This document shows, piece by piece, positions 41,981 to 51,661 of a DNA stretch of 64,000 nt. The notes beneath the pieces are model-generated. The model did not search any database and was not told the origin of the DNA. It saw only the letters and a program-made list of their open reading frames with translations. Position numbers and translations under genes: made by a program. Origin of the DNA: Burkholderiaceae bacterium. Its GTDB lineage: Bacteria > Pseudomonadota > Gammaproteobacteria > Burkholderiales > Burkholderiaceae. The stretch covers positions 1 through 64,000 of the forward strand of contig CANJBQ010000009.1 in assembly GCA_947472645.1 (NCBI GenBank). Reading direction: 5' to 3'. Every line of letters begins with the position of its first letter. Positions within the stretch are counted from its first letter, which is position 1.

Positions 41981-42979
41981 TTATAAATTGAGTTCAGTTT
42001 TTGCCTGGGCAACTGACATCTGTTTTGATAACTGTACTCCATTTTTCACAGCTAATATCTCAGCCATCACACTCACTGCAATTTCTGAGGGGGTTTTACT
42101 CCCAATATAAATACCAATTGGACCGCGTAACTTTTCTAAAGACTCGTGGGTATGGTCAAAATGTTCAATTAAGCGTTGTTTGCGAGACTCATTGTTGCGG
42201 CGTGAGCCAATCGCACCTACATAAAATGCATCCGTCTGTAATGCCTCTATTAGGGCCAAATCATCTAACTTAGGATCGTGGGTCAAGGCAACAATACATG
42301 TTCTCGAATCAGGCTTTAAATTCGTCACCATATCATCTGGGGAACCATGATCGAGGTTTACACCAGGGACGGACCATGAACTTCGATATTCATCTCTTGG
42401 ATCACAAACCGTCACTGAAAACCCATTAAATAAAGCCATCGTCGCTAAATACTCACTCATTTGACCAGCACCAATAATCAACATCCTATATTCAGGTCCA
42501 AAAGTATTTACTAGATGTTGAGTACTAAGGCTTAATTCTGCAGGTTTGTCTGTGGCCATTAACTTTACCTGGCCAGTTGCTAATTCCACCTGACGCGAGA
42601 CTAAAGAACCGTGACTTAATAAATCAATAAGTTCTCTTAATGATTGTGCATCCGGGTTGTATTCCAAAAGTAACTCTAAGGTTCCGCCGCAAGGCAAACC
42701 AAAACGATGTGCTTCATCAGCAGAAATTCCGTAGCGCAAAAATTGCGGTACCTGATCCGCTAAAGCATGTGCTTGCGTATTTTGTCGAATTAAATCGTCC
42801 TCTATACATCCCCCAGAAACACTCCCAGTGACTCGACTATCTTCACACATGGCCATAATTGACCCAATGGGTCTAGGCGAAGACCCCCAAGTCCTCACAA
42901 CAGTAACAAGTAAGGCTTTTTTATTCTCCATCCGCCAAGCTAGTAATTGACGTAACACAGTAATATCAATATTTTCCAT
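41981..42979 (-). CDS. xdhC: XdhC/CoxI family protein (Mo-hydroxylase maturation)
   Basis: VTVVRTWGSSPRPIGSIMAM, GSVSGGCIEDDL, GLPCGGTLELLLE, YVGAIGSRRNNESRKQRL. Confidence 0.9.
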   Translation of the reverse strand: MENIDITVLRQLLAWRMENKKALLVTVVRTWGSSPRPIGSIMAMCEDSRVTGSVSGGCIEDDLIRQNTQAHALADQVPQFLRYGISADEAHRFGLPCGGTLELLLEYNPDAQSLRELIDLLSHGSLVSRQVELATGQVKLMATDKPAELSLSTQHLVNTFGPEYRMLIIGAGQMSEYLATMALFNGFSVTVCDPRDEYRSSWSVPGVNLDHGSPDDMVTNLKPDSRTCIVALTHDPKLDDLALIEALQTDAFYVGAIGSRRNNESRKQRLIEHFDHTHESLEKLRGPIGIYIGSKTPSEIAVSVMAEILAVKNGVQLSKQMSVAQAKTELNL

Positions 42980-42996
42980 CTGTAATAAATCTTCCT

Positions 42997-44775
42997 TTAT
43001 TGAGGATCTTGATATGGTAACTCGATATACATCCCAGTTTTACTTTGGAAATCCATCATATCCTCTTCAGAGTCTATATCAAAGGTGAAATGATGATTAT
43101 TCGATGCCCATTGAGTTACCCTGTGTGGATGTAAATCCATAAAATCTCGAACCGTCATCTTCTCATTACAATTGATGATTTCTTGTAAAGCTTTGCCAGA
43201 AAGTAATACTGGATTACCACGTTGACCATTTACCATGGGGAGTAAAAAATCACCTGAGGGCATGACCTTAAATTGTTCAATGAGCTGTCGTAAATCAGAC
43301 TCATCAAGATAAGGTTGATCCCCTAACACCATGAGTACAACATCCAAGTCCTTTGTTTGCTGATAGATAGTCTCTAATCCTATACGAACAGAACTCGACT
43401 GCCCTCTCGCGGGATCAGAATTAGTTACCAGATGAACATCGGGTAGATAAATCGACGAACGAATTTGCTGCTCATAATAACCCGTCACAATCACTACGGG
43501 TGTAGTAACAAATCGACCTACCGCCTCTAAATGACGATTTAGTAACGTTTTACCATCTATCTTCATCAATGATTTAGGAATCGATCCTAAGCGAGTACCC
43601 TGGCCAGCCACTAATAATATAGCGCCAATTTGAATTTTCTTTTCACGCTTTAATTTTTGCAACATCTTAACGTTTGGGTCTGAATACACCGGCATGATGT
43701 GAATACCCGCAGGATCTAAACTGATAAATAAACGATCATTTTTCAGTAATTGAAAATCTTTTACCATCCGTGTACTTAACTCTAAATACATCATTTCTGA
43801 AAAAGGTAAATCTAAAGAAAATGTGATGCTCGAGATATCCCCTAACTGCATAATCTCTTCCACTTTGGCGCTAATACAATTCGTACGACCTTGATTGTCT
43901 CTAGATAACTCAACAAACTCACCGGAGATGACCCATTTGACTTCGGTGTTATCTGGCAAGCGCCCCTTATCTTCAATCTGTAATTTCATCGAGTGCACTC
44001 CTTGCCCCCATTGCAAATATGCCCTACGCACATCACTAGAAGAAAAATCACTCTTAAAAAAAGTACCTGAATAGATATCTGTTAAACCAACGAGTTCTGC
44101 AACACGCGCGTTACGTGGACTAGAAAAAATATGGGCAGGTGATGCTTGTTGTAATGTTTTACCTTGATCCAAAATACACATCCGATCACAAAGCAGTCTA
44201 GCTTCTTTTAAATCATGCGTCACCATCACGATAGGGATATCAATGCGTTGCCTGAGCTTAATCAATTCTTCATACAAGATTTTTCGTGTTGGATGATCGA
44301 CTGCTGAAAACGCTTCATCAAGTAAAAGCAACTTTGGATTCCTGGCAAAAGCTCTTGCTAAAGCTACTCTCTGCCGCTGTCCGCCAGAGAGCTCATGCGG
44401 GAAACGCTTTTGTAAATCTAGCAAGCCCATGTCCCTCATTAAACTTTCAACCAGTTCCGAACTTTGATGTTGAGCAAGAGCCAGAAAAATATTGTCATAG
44501 GTATTTAAGTGGGGAAATAGTGCGTAGTTCTGAAAAACCATTCCAACACTTCTCTGAGCAGCTGGAATAGATATCTGATGCGTTGCATCAAACCAAATTT
44601 GACCATCCACCTGAATCAAACCATCATGCAATGGCATGAGTCCCGCCAGAGATCTCAATGCACTTGTCTTACCACTCCCGGATGGTCCTACCAAAGCTAA
44701 TAGCTCTCCCCGCTGACACTCAAAAGACATGTCTAAAAGAACAGGATTTTGGGAACGTAATACCGCTTTTAGCAT
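42997..44775 (-). CDS. Fused molybdate ABC transporter ATPase (ModC) plus MobA-like NTP transferase (MocA-type)
   Basis: N-terminal ABC cassette GPSGSGKTSALR / SGGQRQRVALARAFA / LLLDEAFSAVD with TOBE-like region. From about 43640 downwards, IGAILLVAGQGTRLGSIPKSLMKIDGKTLLNRHLEAV...VLGDQPYLDESDL...NGQRGNPVLL. Confidence 0.88.
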   Translation of the reverse strand: MLKAVLRSQNPVLLDMSFECQRGELLALVGPSGSGKTSALRSLAGLMPLHDGLIQVDGQIWFDATHQISIPAAQRSVGMVFQNYALFPHLNTYDNIFLALAQHQSSELVESLMRDMGLLDLQKRFPHELSGGQRQRVALARAFARNPKLLLLDEAFSAVDHPTRKILYEELIKLRQRIDIPIVMVTHDLKEARLLCDRMCILDQGKTLQQASPAHIFSSPRNARVAELVGLTDIYSGTFFKSDFSSSDVRRAYLQWGQGVHSMKLQIEDKGRLPDNTEVKWVISGEFVELSRDNQGRTNCISAKVEEIMQLGDISSITFSLDLPFSEMMYLELSTRMVKDFQLLKNDRLFISLDPAGIHIMPVYSDPNVKMLQKLKREKKIQIGAILLVAGQGTRLGSIPKSLMKIDGKTLLNRHLEAVGRFVTTPVVIVTGYYEQQIRSSIYLPDVHLVTNSDPARGQSSSVRIGLETIYQQTKDLDVVLMVLGDQPYLDESDLRQLIEQFKVMPSGDFLLPMVNGQRGNPVLLSGKALQEIINCNEKMTVRDFMDLHPHRVTQWASNNHHFTFDIDSEEDMMDFQSKTGMYIELPYQDPQ

Positions 44776-44776
44776 C

Positions 44777-45454
44777 TTAGGTCACTTGCCGTTGAATATG
44801 ATTGGGTCGATGTAAAAAAAACTGAGTCAACAATATGGTTAAAAATGAAACGAATAAAAGCATCAGCGCCATAGCCCCAGCTTCATCCATATGAAGGGTT
44901 TGCATCTGATCGTAAATGGCAATCGAAATTGTGCGTGTTTGATTGGGAATGTTTCCACCCACCATGAGAACTACCCCAAACTCACCTAAGGTATGGGTGA
45001 AAGTCATGATTAAACCCGTCAAAATACCCTTCCACGCCAGCGGTAATTCAATTTTCAAAAGAGTGTGCCAAGTACTTAAGCCACACGTTTTAGAAGCATC
45101 CTTTAAGTCCTGAGGAATACTTTCAAAGGCTCGTATAATTGGTAACCAGGCAAACGGGATATTAAATAATAAACTCGCTAACCAAATGCCTGTAAATGAA
45201 AAAACTAAAGATACATGGGTCAATTGATAAAAGTAATTACCGAGCCAACTCCCCCTGCCAAGACCCACCAATATGTAATAGCCTAAGACCGTTGGCGGCA
45301 AGACTAAGGGCAAGGTGAAAAGTACTTGAAAAGATTGATTCACTAAACTAGACTGACGTTGTAGCCAGTAGGTAATAAAAATACCCGAGGGGATTAAAAA
45401 TAGCGCCGTTAATAGGGCTAATTCAATAGAAAGACGGAGGGATTCCCAATCCAT
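44777..45454 (-). CDS. modB: Molybdate ABC transporter permease ModB
   Basis: PLVLPPTVLGYYILV, IIRAFESIPQDLKDASKTCGLSTWHTLLKIELPLAWKGILTG, HTLGEFGVVLMVGGNIP. Confidence 0.93.
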   Translation of the reverse strand: MDWESLRLSIELALLTALFLIPSGIFITYWLQRQSSLVNQSFQVLFTLPLVLPPTVLGYYILVGLGRGSWLGNYFYQLTHVSLVFSFTGIWLASLLFNIPFAWLPIIRAFESIPQDLKDASKTCGLSTWHTLLKIELPLAWKGILTGLIMTFTHTLGEFGVVLMVGGNIPNQTRTISIAIYDQMQTLHMDEAGAMALMLLFVSFLTILLTQFFLHRPNHIQRQVT

Positions 45455-45474
45455 CTTAATAGATACCCTTTAAA

Positions 45475-46293
45475 TTATTCATAACCATATTTTCGCCAAA
45501 TTTTACGAGCTTCATCCGTTTGTAAGAATTGATAAAAACTTTTTGCGTTCTGAGTGGCAGTTTTCATCAAAACCATTTTCTGCAAAATTGGCGTGTGTAA
45601 TTTTTCTGGAATGACCGTATAAGGGCCATTGATCGGAGGATTCGGAGGTAGCACCATTGAAAGCGGTACCATGCCCGATTGTGCGGCTTGTGTTTTTAAA
45701 AATAGCATCGTTTGACCAACATCACTACCCATCACTAAACGTGGTTTGACTAAGTCCGATAATCCATACATCCGTAAACTTTCAGTCGCAGCAAGGCCAT
45801 ATGGTGCCAAAGCTGGATTCGCAATGGCAAATTTATCAATTCGTCCATCTTGCAAAGCGCGCTTTAGATCAGCAAAATTTTGGTCTAAAATCACCTTACT
45901 ATTTGGTGAAACCAGAAGCACTAATCTTCCGCGAGCGTAGACAGTACCAATTCCTTGCGTCAGCGCTAAATTCGCTAATCGGTCGGCAAATTCTTCATTC
46001 GCTGACAGGAATATATCAAACTGAGCCCCCTGCACAATTTGTTGGTAAAAGTTACCAGACGCTCCATAAACCACATCAACAGATTGTTTAGTCTGCTCCT
46101 TAAAAAGAGCCGACAGCTCATTTAAGACCCCATTCAAATTTGCTGCAGCAGCAATTCTTAAAGGAGGTAGCTCAGCAGCATGAGTCGGCAATATCATTAC
46201 TGAAAAGCCCATTAAAAAACAGGCTTGGTAAGCTATTTTGCACAAAACAGACCGAAACACAGAGCTTGTCATTTTTATCCTTATTGATGGCAC
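45475..46293 (-). CDS. modA: Molybdate ABC transporter substrate-binding protein ModA
   Basis: LRIAAAANLNGVLNELSALFKEQT, VYGASGNFYQQIVQGAQFDIFLSANEEFADRL. The true start may be slightly downstream. Confidence 0.93.
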   Translation of the reverse strand: MPSIRIKMTSSVFRSVLCKIAYQACFLMGFSVMILPTHAAELPPLRIAAAANLNGVLNELSALFKEQTKQSVDVVYGASGNFYQQIVQGAQFDIFLSANEEFADRLANLALTQGIGTVYARGRLVLLVSPNSKVILDQNFADLKRALQDGRIDKFAIANPALAPYGLAATESLRMYGLSDLVKPRLVMGSDVGQTMLFLKTQAAQSGMVPLSMVLPPNPPINGPYTVIPEKLHTPILQKMVLMKTATQNAKSFYQFLQTDEARKIWRKYGYE

Positions 46294-46312
46294 TCATCAT
46301 GGATTATAAAGA

Positions 46313-46340
46313 ACAAAGCCCACAACGAAGTGGGCTTTGT
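46313..46340. terminator. Hairpin terminator between prx and modA
   Basis: ACAAAGCCCAC-aacgaa-GTGGGCTTTGT, 11-bp perfect stem. Confidence 0.75.
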
Positions 46341-46357
46341 TTGTAAACGACAGAGAT

Positions 46358-46996
46358 TTACTTATTCGGCTGTGGAGTAATCCGTAAATAAGGTCTTGGT
46401 GAAGTAACACCTTTTGGATACTTAGCCTTAATCACTTCTGGATCTTGTACAGTCATTGGAATAATCACATCATCGCCATCTTTCCAATTTCCAGGAGTTG
46501 CAACTGTGTATGCATCGGTGAGTTGTAATGCATCAACAACACGTAAAACTTCATCAAAGTTACGACCTGTACTCATTGGATAGGTAATCATCAAGCGCAC
46601 GACTTTCTTTGGATCGATGACGAATAAAGAACGAACCGTTGCAGTTGCAGATTGGTTCGGATGAATCATGTCATATAAATTGGATACCGTCTTATCTTCG
46701 TCAGCAATAATTGGAAAACCTACAACCGTGTGTTGGGTTTCTTCAATATCTTTGATCCAAGTTTTATGTTTGTCCGCAGGATCAACTGATAAAGCAATGG
46801 CTTTAACATTGCGTTTATCAAACTCTGGCTTTAACTTCGCCGTTAAACCTAGCTCCGTTGTGCAAACGGGCGTGAAATCTGCCGGATGCGAAAACAAAAT
46901 AACCCAAGAGTTACCTGCCCATTCGTGAAATTTAATTTTTCCAATAGAAGAGTCTTGCTCAAAATCGGGGGCTTGATCGCCTAAACGTATTGTCAT
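46358..46996 (-). CDS. Peroxiredoxin (1-Cys Prx6-like)
   Basis: ILFSHPADFTPVCTTELG, LSVDPADKHKTWIKDI; start trimmed to MTIRLGD. Confidence 0.92.
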   Translation of the reverse strand: MTIRLGDQAPDFEQDSSIGKIKFHEWAGNSWVILFSHPADFTPVCTTELGLTAKLKPEFDKRNVKAIALSVDPADKHKTWIKDIEETQHTVVGFPIIADEDKTVSNLYDMIHPNQSATATVRSLFVIDPKKVVRLMITYPMSTGRNFDEVLRVVDALQLTDAYTVATPGNWKDGDDVIIPMTVQDPEVIKAKYPKGVTSPRPYLRITPQPNK

Positions 46997-47048
46997 GTTA
47001 TTTATCCTGTTGTCAATCATGTAGTTCTCATATTATGCACGATTATGA

Positions 47049-48011
47049 TCAGTTTTTTACTAGATTGACCAGCGGCGCTTCATTCAACCAAGCTTCTAAA
47101 GCTTTTACCACCCCAGATGTCAGCCTTTTATAGACAGGCTCTGACACAAAGCCCAAATGTGGAGTCATAAGAATATTACTAATTTGTCTAAATGGATCGT
47201 CTTTAGGTAATGGCTCTTCATCAAAAACATCAATTGCTGCCATCGCCGGTTTACCCATCTTTAATGCCTTTACCAAATCAGCAGTTTGAATCAACGTGGA
47301 TCGGGAAGTATTCACTAGAAGTGCATCAGATCGCATCAATGAAAGCGTTTGAGCATTCATAATGCCTCGGGTAGTTTGTCCGGGAACTAAATGTAAACTC
47401 ACAATCCTAGAGGTGCTTAACAACTCTTCTTTTCTAACCGATTTGACACCATGCTCCGCAGCCCGCTCAGGAGTCATGTTGGGACTCCATGTCACAACGT
47501 CCATTCCAAAAGCAAGACCTACTTTAGCTACCTTAGCACCAATATTGCCTAAACCTAAAATACCTAAACGCTCTCCAATTAGAGCAGGTAAGACTGAATG
47601 TTGATTACGCCATAGTCCATGCTCGATTAATTGACTTTGTTCATTAACCCGTTTGTAGGCAGCCAATATGAGAGCCCAAGTTAATTCCACTGTTGTTTCT
47701 TTGGAAGGACCAAACTCCGTATAACTAATAGGAATTTGACGCTGCTCTAAAACGTCGTAATCCACTAATAAATTGCGACTCCCTGTGAAAACCACATACT
47801 TTAATCGAGGTAATTGATCAATGAGATCCTTTCGAAAAGGTGTCCGATCTCGGCTCATCACAATCACATCGGCAGTCTTTAAAGCTGCGATTAAAGCATC
47901 ACCCACCAAACGATCTTGGTGAATATCAAGAGTAGCTTTGGCAGTAATAACGGGGTTGGTCTTGAGTATCGATAAAGAATTTTCGAAGTCATCTAAAACG
48001 ACTATATGCAT
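47049..48011 (-). CDS. D-2-hydroxyacid dehydrogenase family protein
   Basis: GERLGILGLGNIGAKVAKVG, VNTSRSTLIQTADLVKAL, MTPHLGFVS. Confidence 0.88.
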   Translation of the reverse strand: MHIVVLDDFENSLSILKTNPVITAKATLDIHQDRLVGDALIAALKTADVIVMSRDRTPFRKDLIDQLPRLKYVVFTGSRNLLVDYDVLEQRQIPISYTEFGPSKETTVELTWALILAAYKRVNEQSQLIEHGLWRNQHSVLPALIGERLGILGLGNIGAKVAKVGLAFGMDVVTWSPNMTPERAAEHGVKSVRKEELLSTSRIVSLHLVPGQTTRGIMNAQTLSLMRSDALLVNTSRSTLIQTADLVKALKMGKPAMAAIDVFDEEPLPKDDPFRQISNILMTPHLGFVSEPVYKRLTSGVVKALEAWLNEAPLVNLVKN

Positions 48012-48042
48012 GTATTGCTCCAAGGTAAAGGCTAAATAGTTG

Positions 48043-48339
48043 TCATACTAACGGGATAAATAGCTCTGATTTTCTTTGCGTAGGAAGTCCACTAGCTAAG
48101 GCTAACGCATGAATTTTTTCTGTGAGTTCAGCAGAAACTCCCTCCGGATGACGATACACCTCCATCCAAGTCTCATTTCCATCTGAACCAAGCTCAGGAC
48201 GTTGCAAAATTGTAAATTCCAATGAGGCATCAAACTTGCTTACCTGAGTTTGTAAACGTTCAATGCAAAGACGATATTTTTCATGCTCAGATGGCATTAA
48301 TTTATAGTACACAAATAATGTTGCTTGTTGCATCAGCAT
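48043..48339 (-). CDS. DUF4936-like small protein
   Basis: 98 aa; FVYYKLMPSEHEKYR..., ETWMEVYRHPEGV. Family recalled from memory. Confidence 0.55.
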   Translation of the reverse strand: MLMQQATLFVYYKLMPSEHEKYRLCIERLQTQVSKFDASLEFTILQRPELGSDGNETWMEVYRHPEGVSAELTEKIHALALASGLPTQRKSELFIPLV

Positions 48340-48352
48340 GACCCTCTATTAT

Positions 48353-49336
48353 CTAAAGTTTTTCCATATTTAACTGCACAACTAATTTTTTCCATTTGGC
48401 GACTTCATTAGCAATGATCGATTTGAAATCTTCAGGTGTACCACCTTTAGGATCAATGCCAACACTCTGAAACTTCGCTCTCACCTCAGGATCTTTTAAG
48501 GCTAAATTCACTTCCTTATTTAAACGATCAACTATAGCGCGCGGAGTTTTTGCTGGAAGCGCCATGCCATTCCAAGCCACGACATCATAACCCTTGATAC
48601 CACTTTCACTCATCGTCGGAACCTGAGGAAATCCCTCATACCGCTTCGCACTTGAAACAGCCAGCGCCCTCATATCGCCATTTTTAAGGGATTGCATCGC
48701 TGGGGAGATTACCTCAAAAGCCACAGATATATCTTTCGACTTTAAAGACATAAATAAATTCGATGTCGCCTTATAAGGAATAATCTCGACTTGCAATCCT
48801 GCTAAATTTTTAAATAGACTTGCCGCCATATGCTGTCCACTTCCAATACTGACAGAACCCAAATTATATTTTTCAGGATTAGCTTTAGCCTTCGCAATAA
48901 AGTCCGCTACACTTTGAATATCGGAATTTTTATCGACCAACATGACGACATCAAATGAACCCATCAAGGAAACTGGCTCAAAATCTTTTTGAATATCGTA
49001 AGGCAATTTTTTAAAGATCGCTTCGCTCACAGCATTACCATAATTCAAATGCAAAATCGTATAGCCATCAGGATCAGCTGATGCGACAGCCTGTGCAGCA
49101 ACAATACCTCCGGCGCTAGGACGGTTATCAACAACAATTTGTTGCCCCATGGAATCTGACATTTTTTGGGCGATCATACGTGCCGTAATATCTGCAACGC
49201 CACCAGGCCCATAACCCAAAATCAAACGAATCGGTTTATTAGGATATCCGTCTGCAGCGTGAACTAACGCATTGATGCCTGTAAGGCATAACAGACTCAG
49301 TAGAACTTTAAATAATTTGACATTCAATAATTGCAT
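48353..49336 (-). CDS. Tripartite tricarboxylate transporter substrate-binding protein (TctC/Bug)
   Basis: YPNKPIRLILGYGPGGVADITARMIAQKMSDSMGQQIVVDNRPSAGGIVAAQAVA. Confidence 0.93.
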   Translation of the reverse strand: MQLLNVKLFKVLLSLLCLTGINALVHAADGYPNKPIRLILGYGPGGVADITARMIAQKMSDSMGQQIVVDNRPSAGGIVAAQAVASADPDGYTILHLNYGNAVSEAIFKKLPYDIQKDFEPVSLMGSFDVVMLVDKNSDIQSVADFIAKAKANPEKYNLGSVSIGSGQHMAASLFKNLAGLQVEIIPYKATSNLFMSLKSKDISVAFEVISPAMQSLKNGDMRALAVSSAKRYEGFPQVPTMSESGIKGYDVVAWNGMALPAKTPRAIVDRLNKEVNLALKDPEVRAKFQSVGIDPKGGTPEDFKSIIANEVAKWKKLVVQLNMEKL

Positions 49337-49348
49337 AAATACCCTTTT

Positions 49349-49924
49349 TTATTGTCCAATACCTTCCCAACGTTTGGTCAGATTTGTTTCTATATCAAAT
49401 AGATCCAAACAACGACCAACCGTGTGGTTAACCATTTCATCTAGCGTCGTTGGCTTTGCATAAAAAGCAGGTACTGGCGGCATGATAATTGCTCCGTTTT
49501 CACAAGCCTGTGTCATCGACTTTAAATGCCCCGCATGCAAAGGCGTTTCACGAACCAACAGCACTAAGCGACGACGCTCTTTTAATACAACGTCAGCAGC
49601 TCTAGATAGCAGGCTCGTTGTGCCACCCCAGGCGATTTCTGATAAAGACCGAATCGAACAAGGCGCAACTACCATACCCATCGTTTTAAATGAACCAGAA
49701 GCAATCGTTGCGCCAATATTCTTAATATGATGAACTTCTGTCGCCAACGCTTCAACATCTTTAACAGTCAAGTCCAACTCTGAAGATAATGTTAACCTTG
49801 CAGATTCAGACATCACGAGGTGTGTCTCGATATCGCTATTGATTAACGCTTGCAAAATACGAACGCCATAAATAATTCCAGAAGCACCACTAATGCCTAC
49901 GATTAATCTTTGAGGACTGGTCAT
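49349..49924 (-). CDS. ubiX: UbiX-family flavin prenyltransferase
   Basis: LIVGISGASGIIYGVRILQAL, PCSIRSLSEIAWGGTTSLLSRAADVVLKERRRLVLLVRETPLH. Confidence 0.93.
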   Translation of the reverse strand: MTSPQRLIVGISGASGIIYGVRILQALINSDIETHLVMSESARLTLSSELDLTVKDVEALATEVHHIKNIGATIASGSFKTMGMVVAPCSIRSLSEIAWGGTTSLLSRAADVVLKERRRLVLLVRETPLHAGHLKSMTQACENGAIIMPPVPAFYAKPTTLDEMVNHTVGRCLDLFDIETNLTKRWEGIGQ

Positions 49925-49964
49925 TTTGTCTTTCTATGCTTTCATCAAATTCTTCAAACCTCTA

Positions 49965-51596
49965 TTATGACGGTTCTTCCGGCCTAAATTTCGTTTCTGC
50001 TTTTACATCATTTCTGATCTGTTTTTTACTGATTTTGCCGTTTTCTAGGTAATGGCCCTGAGCTGCTCTTTTCGCTGCCGCATCCCAAACGGGGGACCAA
50101 TCCCCTAAAGAGTATCCAAACCAAGGTGCTTGTGGCTTTAATTTAGGCAACCCCATCTTCTCCCAAAGCTCCTTGGCATGCTCCATATATTCTTGAGTTG
50201 GCAGCGCAAGAGGAGGCATCGGACTTTTCATCGTAGCGTCCATCAGCATTGTGGAGTCTTCTTCGCCATCATTTTCTCGCTTTGGACCGTGTCCCTGCCC
50301 ACGATGCTCGAGCGTCTGAACATCAACAACAGGATTCATGCGATAGGCCATCGCCCATAAAATAGCATCGGCATTATCGGGATCAATATCTTCATCAACA
50401 GCAATACAGATTTTTCCACAATCACCCTTGAAAAAAGCTGCTCCATACAGAGCACGCCAGATTTCAGATTTTGGGACATTTTTCTCAACAGTAATAATCG
50501 TGACTCGGAGCAGTCCCGTCAATGGCTCATGTAAGGAAACCTTTTTAATGCCCTTGATACCTAAACTTTTTCTAAGGTGATTTAAAAACAAAGGCTCATA
50601 AGCTACCCGTTTAATCACACTTGACTCACTTGGGGCTACTTGACTGATGTAGGAAGGAATCACGGGTTGGCGACGATGGGTAATTGCTGTAATGATCATT
50701 GGCAAATTAAACTCTTCCAATGCTACGTGACCATGGGATTCACCAAACGGAGCTTCTGGCTCAAGCCACTCCAAATCGATCAGACCTTCAATCACAATCT
50801 CTGCCTGCGCTGGAACATTCAAATCTACGGAATGTGCCTTAGTGATTTGAATAGCTTCACCAGCTAAACCACCAGCAACATCAAATTCATCAACTCCAAT
50901 GGGTAATTTTTGAGGCCCCATAAAAGCAACGTAAGGTGGGCACCCCAATACAATAGCGCATGGCATAGTCTTATGACCGGCATTTTTCCAAGCCAAATAA
51001 TGCAAATACCCCCCAGCACCACCAACACGAGTTGCCATTCGAACCACTAAACGATCAGGCGCCTTTAATTGGCAACGATAGGTTCCCATATTTTGACTAC
51101 CTGTTACCACATCTTTCGTGATGACATTGGTCGCCGTTAAGGTCGGCGCACTATCAAAACCTGGTGTAGAAATGGGTACCGATAACATGTCAAGACCATT
51201 ACCCTCACCCTGAAGTGCAGCACCTTCAAGAATAACTTCTTGGCACTCAGGATTATCAACAAAAACCGGGGCAATCGGATGCTGGATCGCTTGGTCCCAT
51301 TTATTTTGAATCTCTTCAACTGCGCAATCCATACCTACACTATAAATTTGACGATTCGCCGCAAGTCCGCCAACTAATACAGGAATATCGTATTTTCTAC
51401 CCTGTGCATTAATAATATTGGTAAACAAAAATGCCTTACGCTCAGCTTCTGCCATCCCGCCAACAAACTGCCAACGAACCAGGGGATGCATCTCCGAGTC
51501 CTTATCAATAGGTTGAGTAATCTCTTGTAAAAGACCTTGTTTTCTTAACTCATCAATATGTTGATGAAGATCTCTATATTTGGGTGCCTGGCTCAT
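49965..51596 (-). CDS. UbiD-family decarboxylase (non-ubiquinone type by context)
   Basis: YRDLHQHIDELRKQGLL, GTYRCQLKAPDRLVVRMATRVGGAGGYL, PEAPFGESHGHVALEEF, AVDEDIDPDNADAILWAMAYR. Confidence 0.9.
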   Translation of the reverse strand: MSQAPKYRDLHQHIDELRKQGLLQEITQPIDKDSEMHPLVRWQFVGGMAEAERKAFLFTNIINAQGRKYDIPVLVGGLAANRQIYSVGMDCAVEEIQNKWDQAIQHPIAPVFVDNPECQEVILEGAALQGEGNGLDMLSVPISTPGFDSAPTLTATNVITKDVVTGSQNMGTYRCQLKAPDRLVVRMATRVGGAGGYLHYLAWKNAGHKTMPCAIVLGCPPYVAFMGPQKLPIGVDEFDVAGGLAGEAIQITKAHSVDLNVPAQAEIVIEGLIDLEWLEPEAPFGESHGHVALEEFNLPMIITAITHRRQPVIPSYISQVAPSESSVIKRVAYEPLFLNHLRKSLGIKGIKKVSLHEPLTGLLRVTIITVEKNVPKSEIWRALYGAAFFKGDCGKICIAVDEDIDPDNADAILWAMAYRMNPVVDVQTLEHRGQGHGPKRENDGEEDSTMLMDATMKSPMPPLALPTQEYMEHAKELWEKMGLPKLKPQAPWFGYSLGDWSPVWDAAAKRAAQGHYLENGKISKKQIRNDVKAETKFRPEEPS

Positions 51597-51661
51597 TATT
51601 TAAATCTCTTTATTAATTAATCAAAAATCATATCACCTGAAATCAGAAAATAACTCATACC

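Noticed and set aside
49349-51596. UbiX/UbiD as ubiquinone biosynthesis genes
   Set aside because: Context (TctC, LysR, Mo hydroxylase, crotonase) favours a catabolic decarboxylase; ubiquinone role not excluded but less likely.
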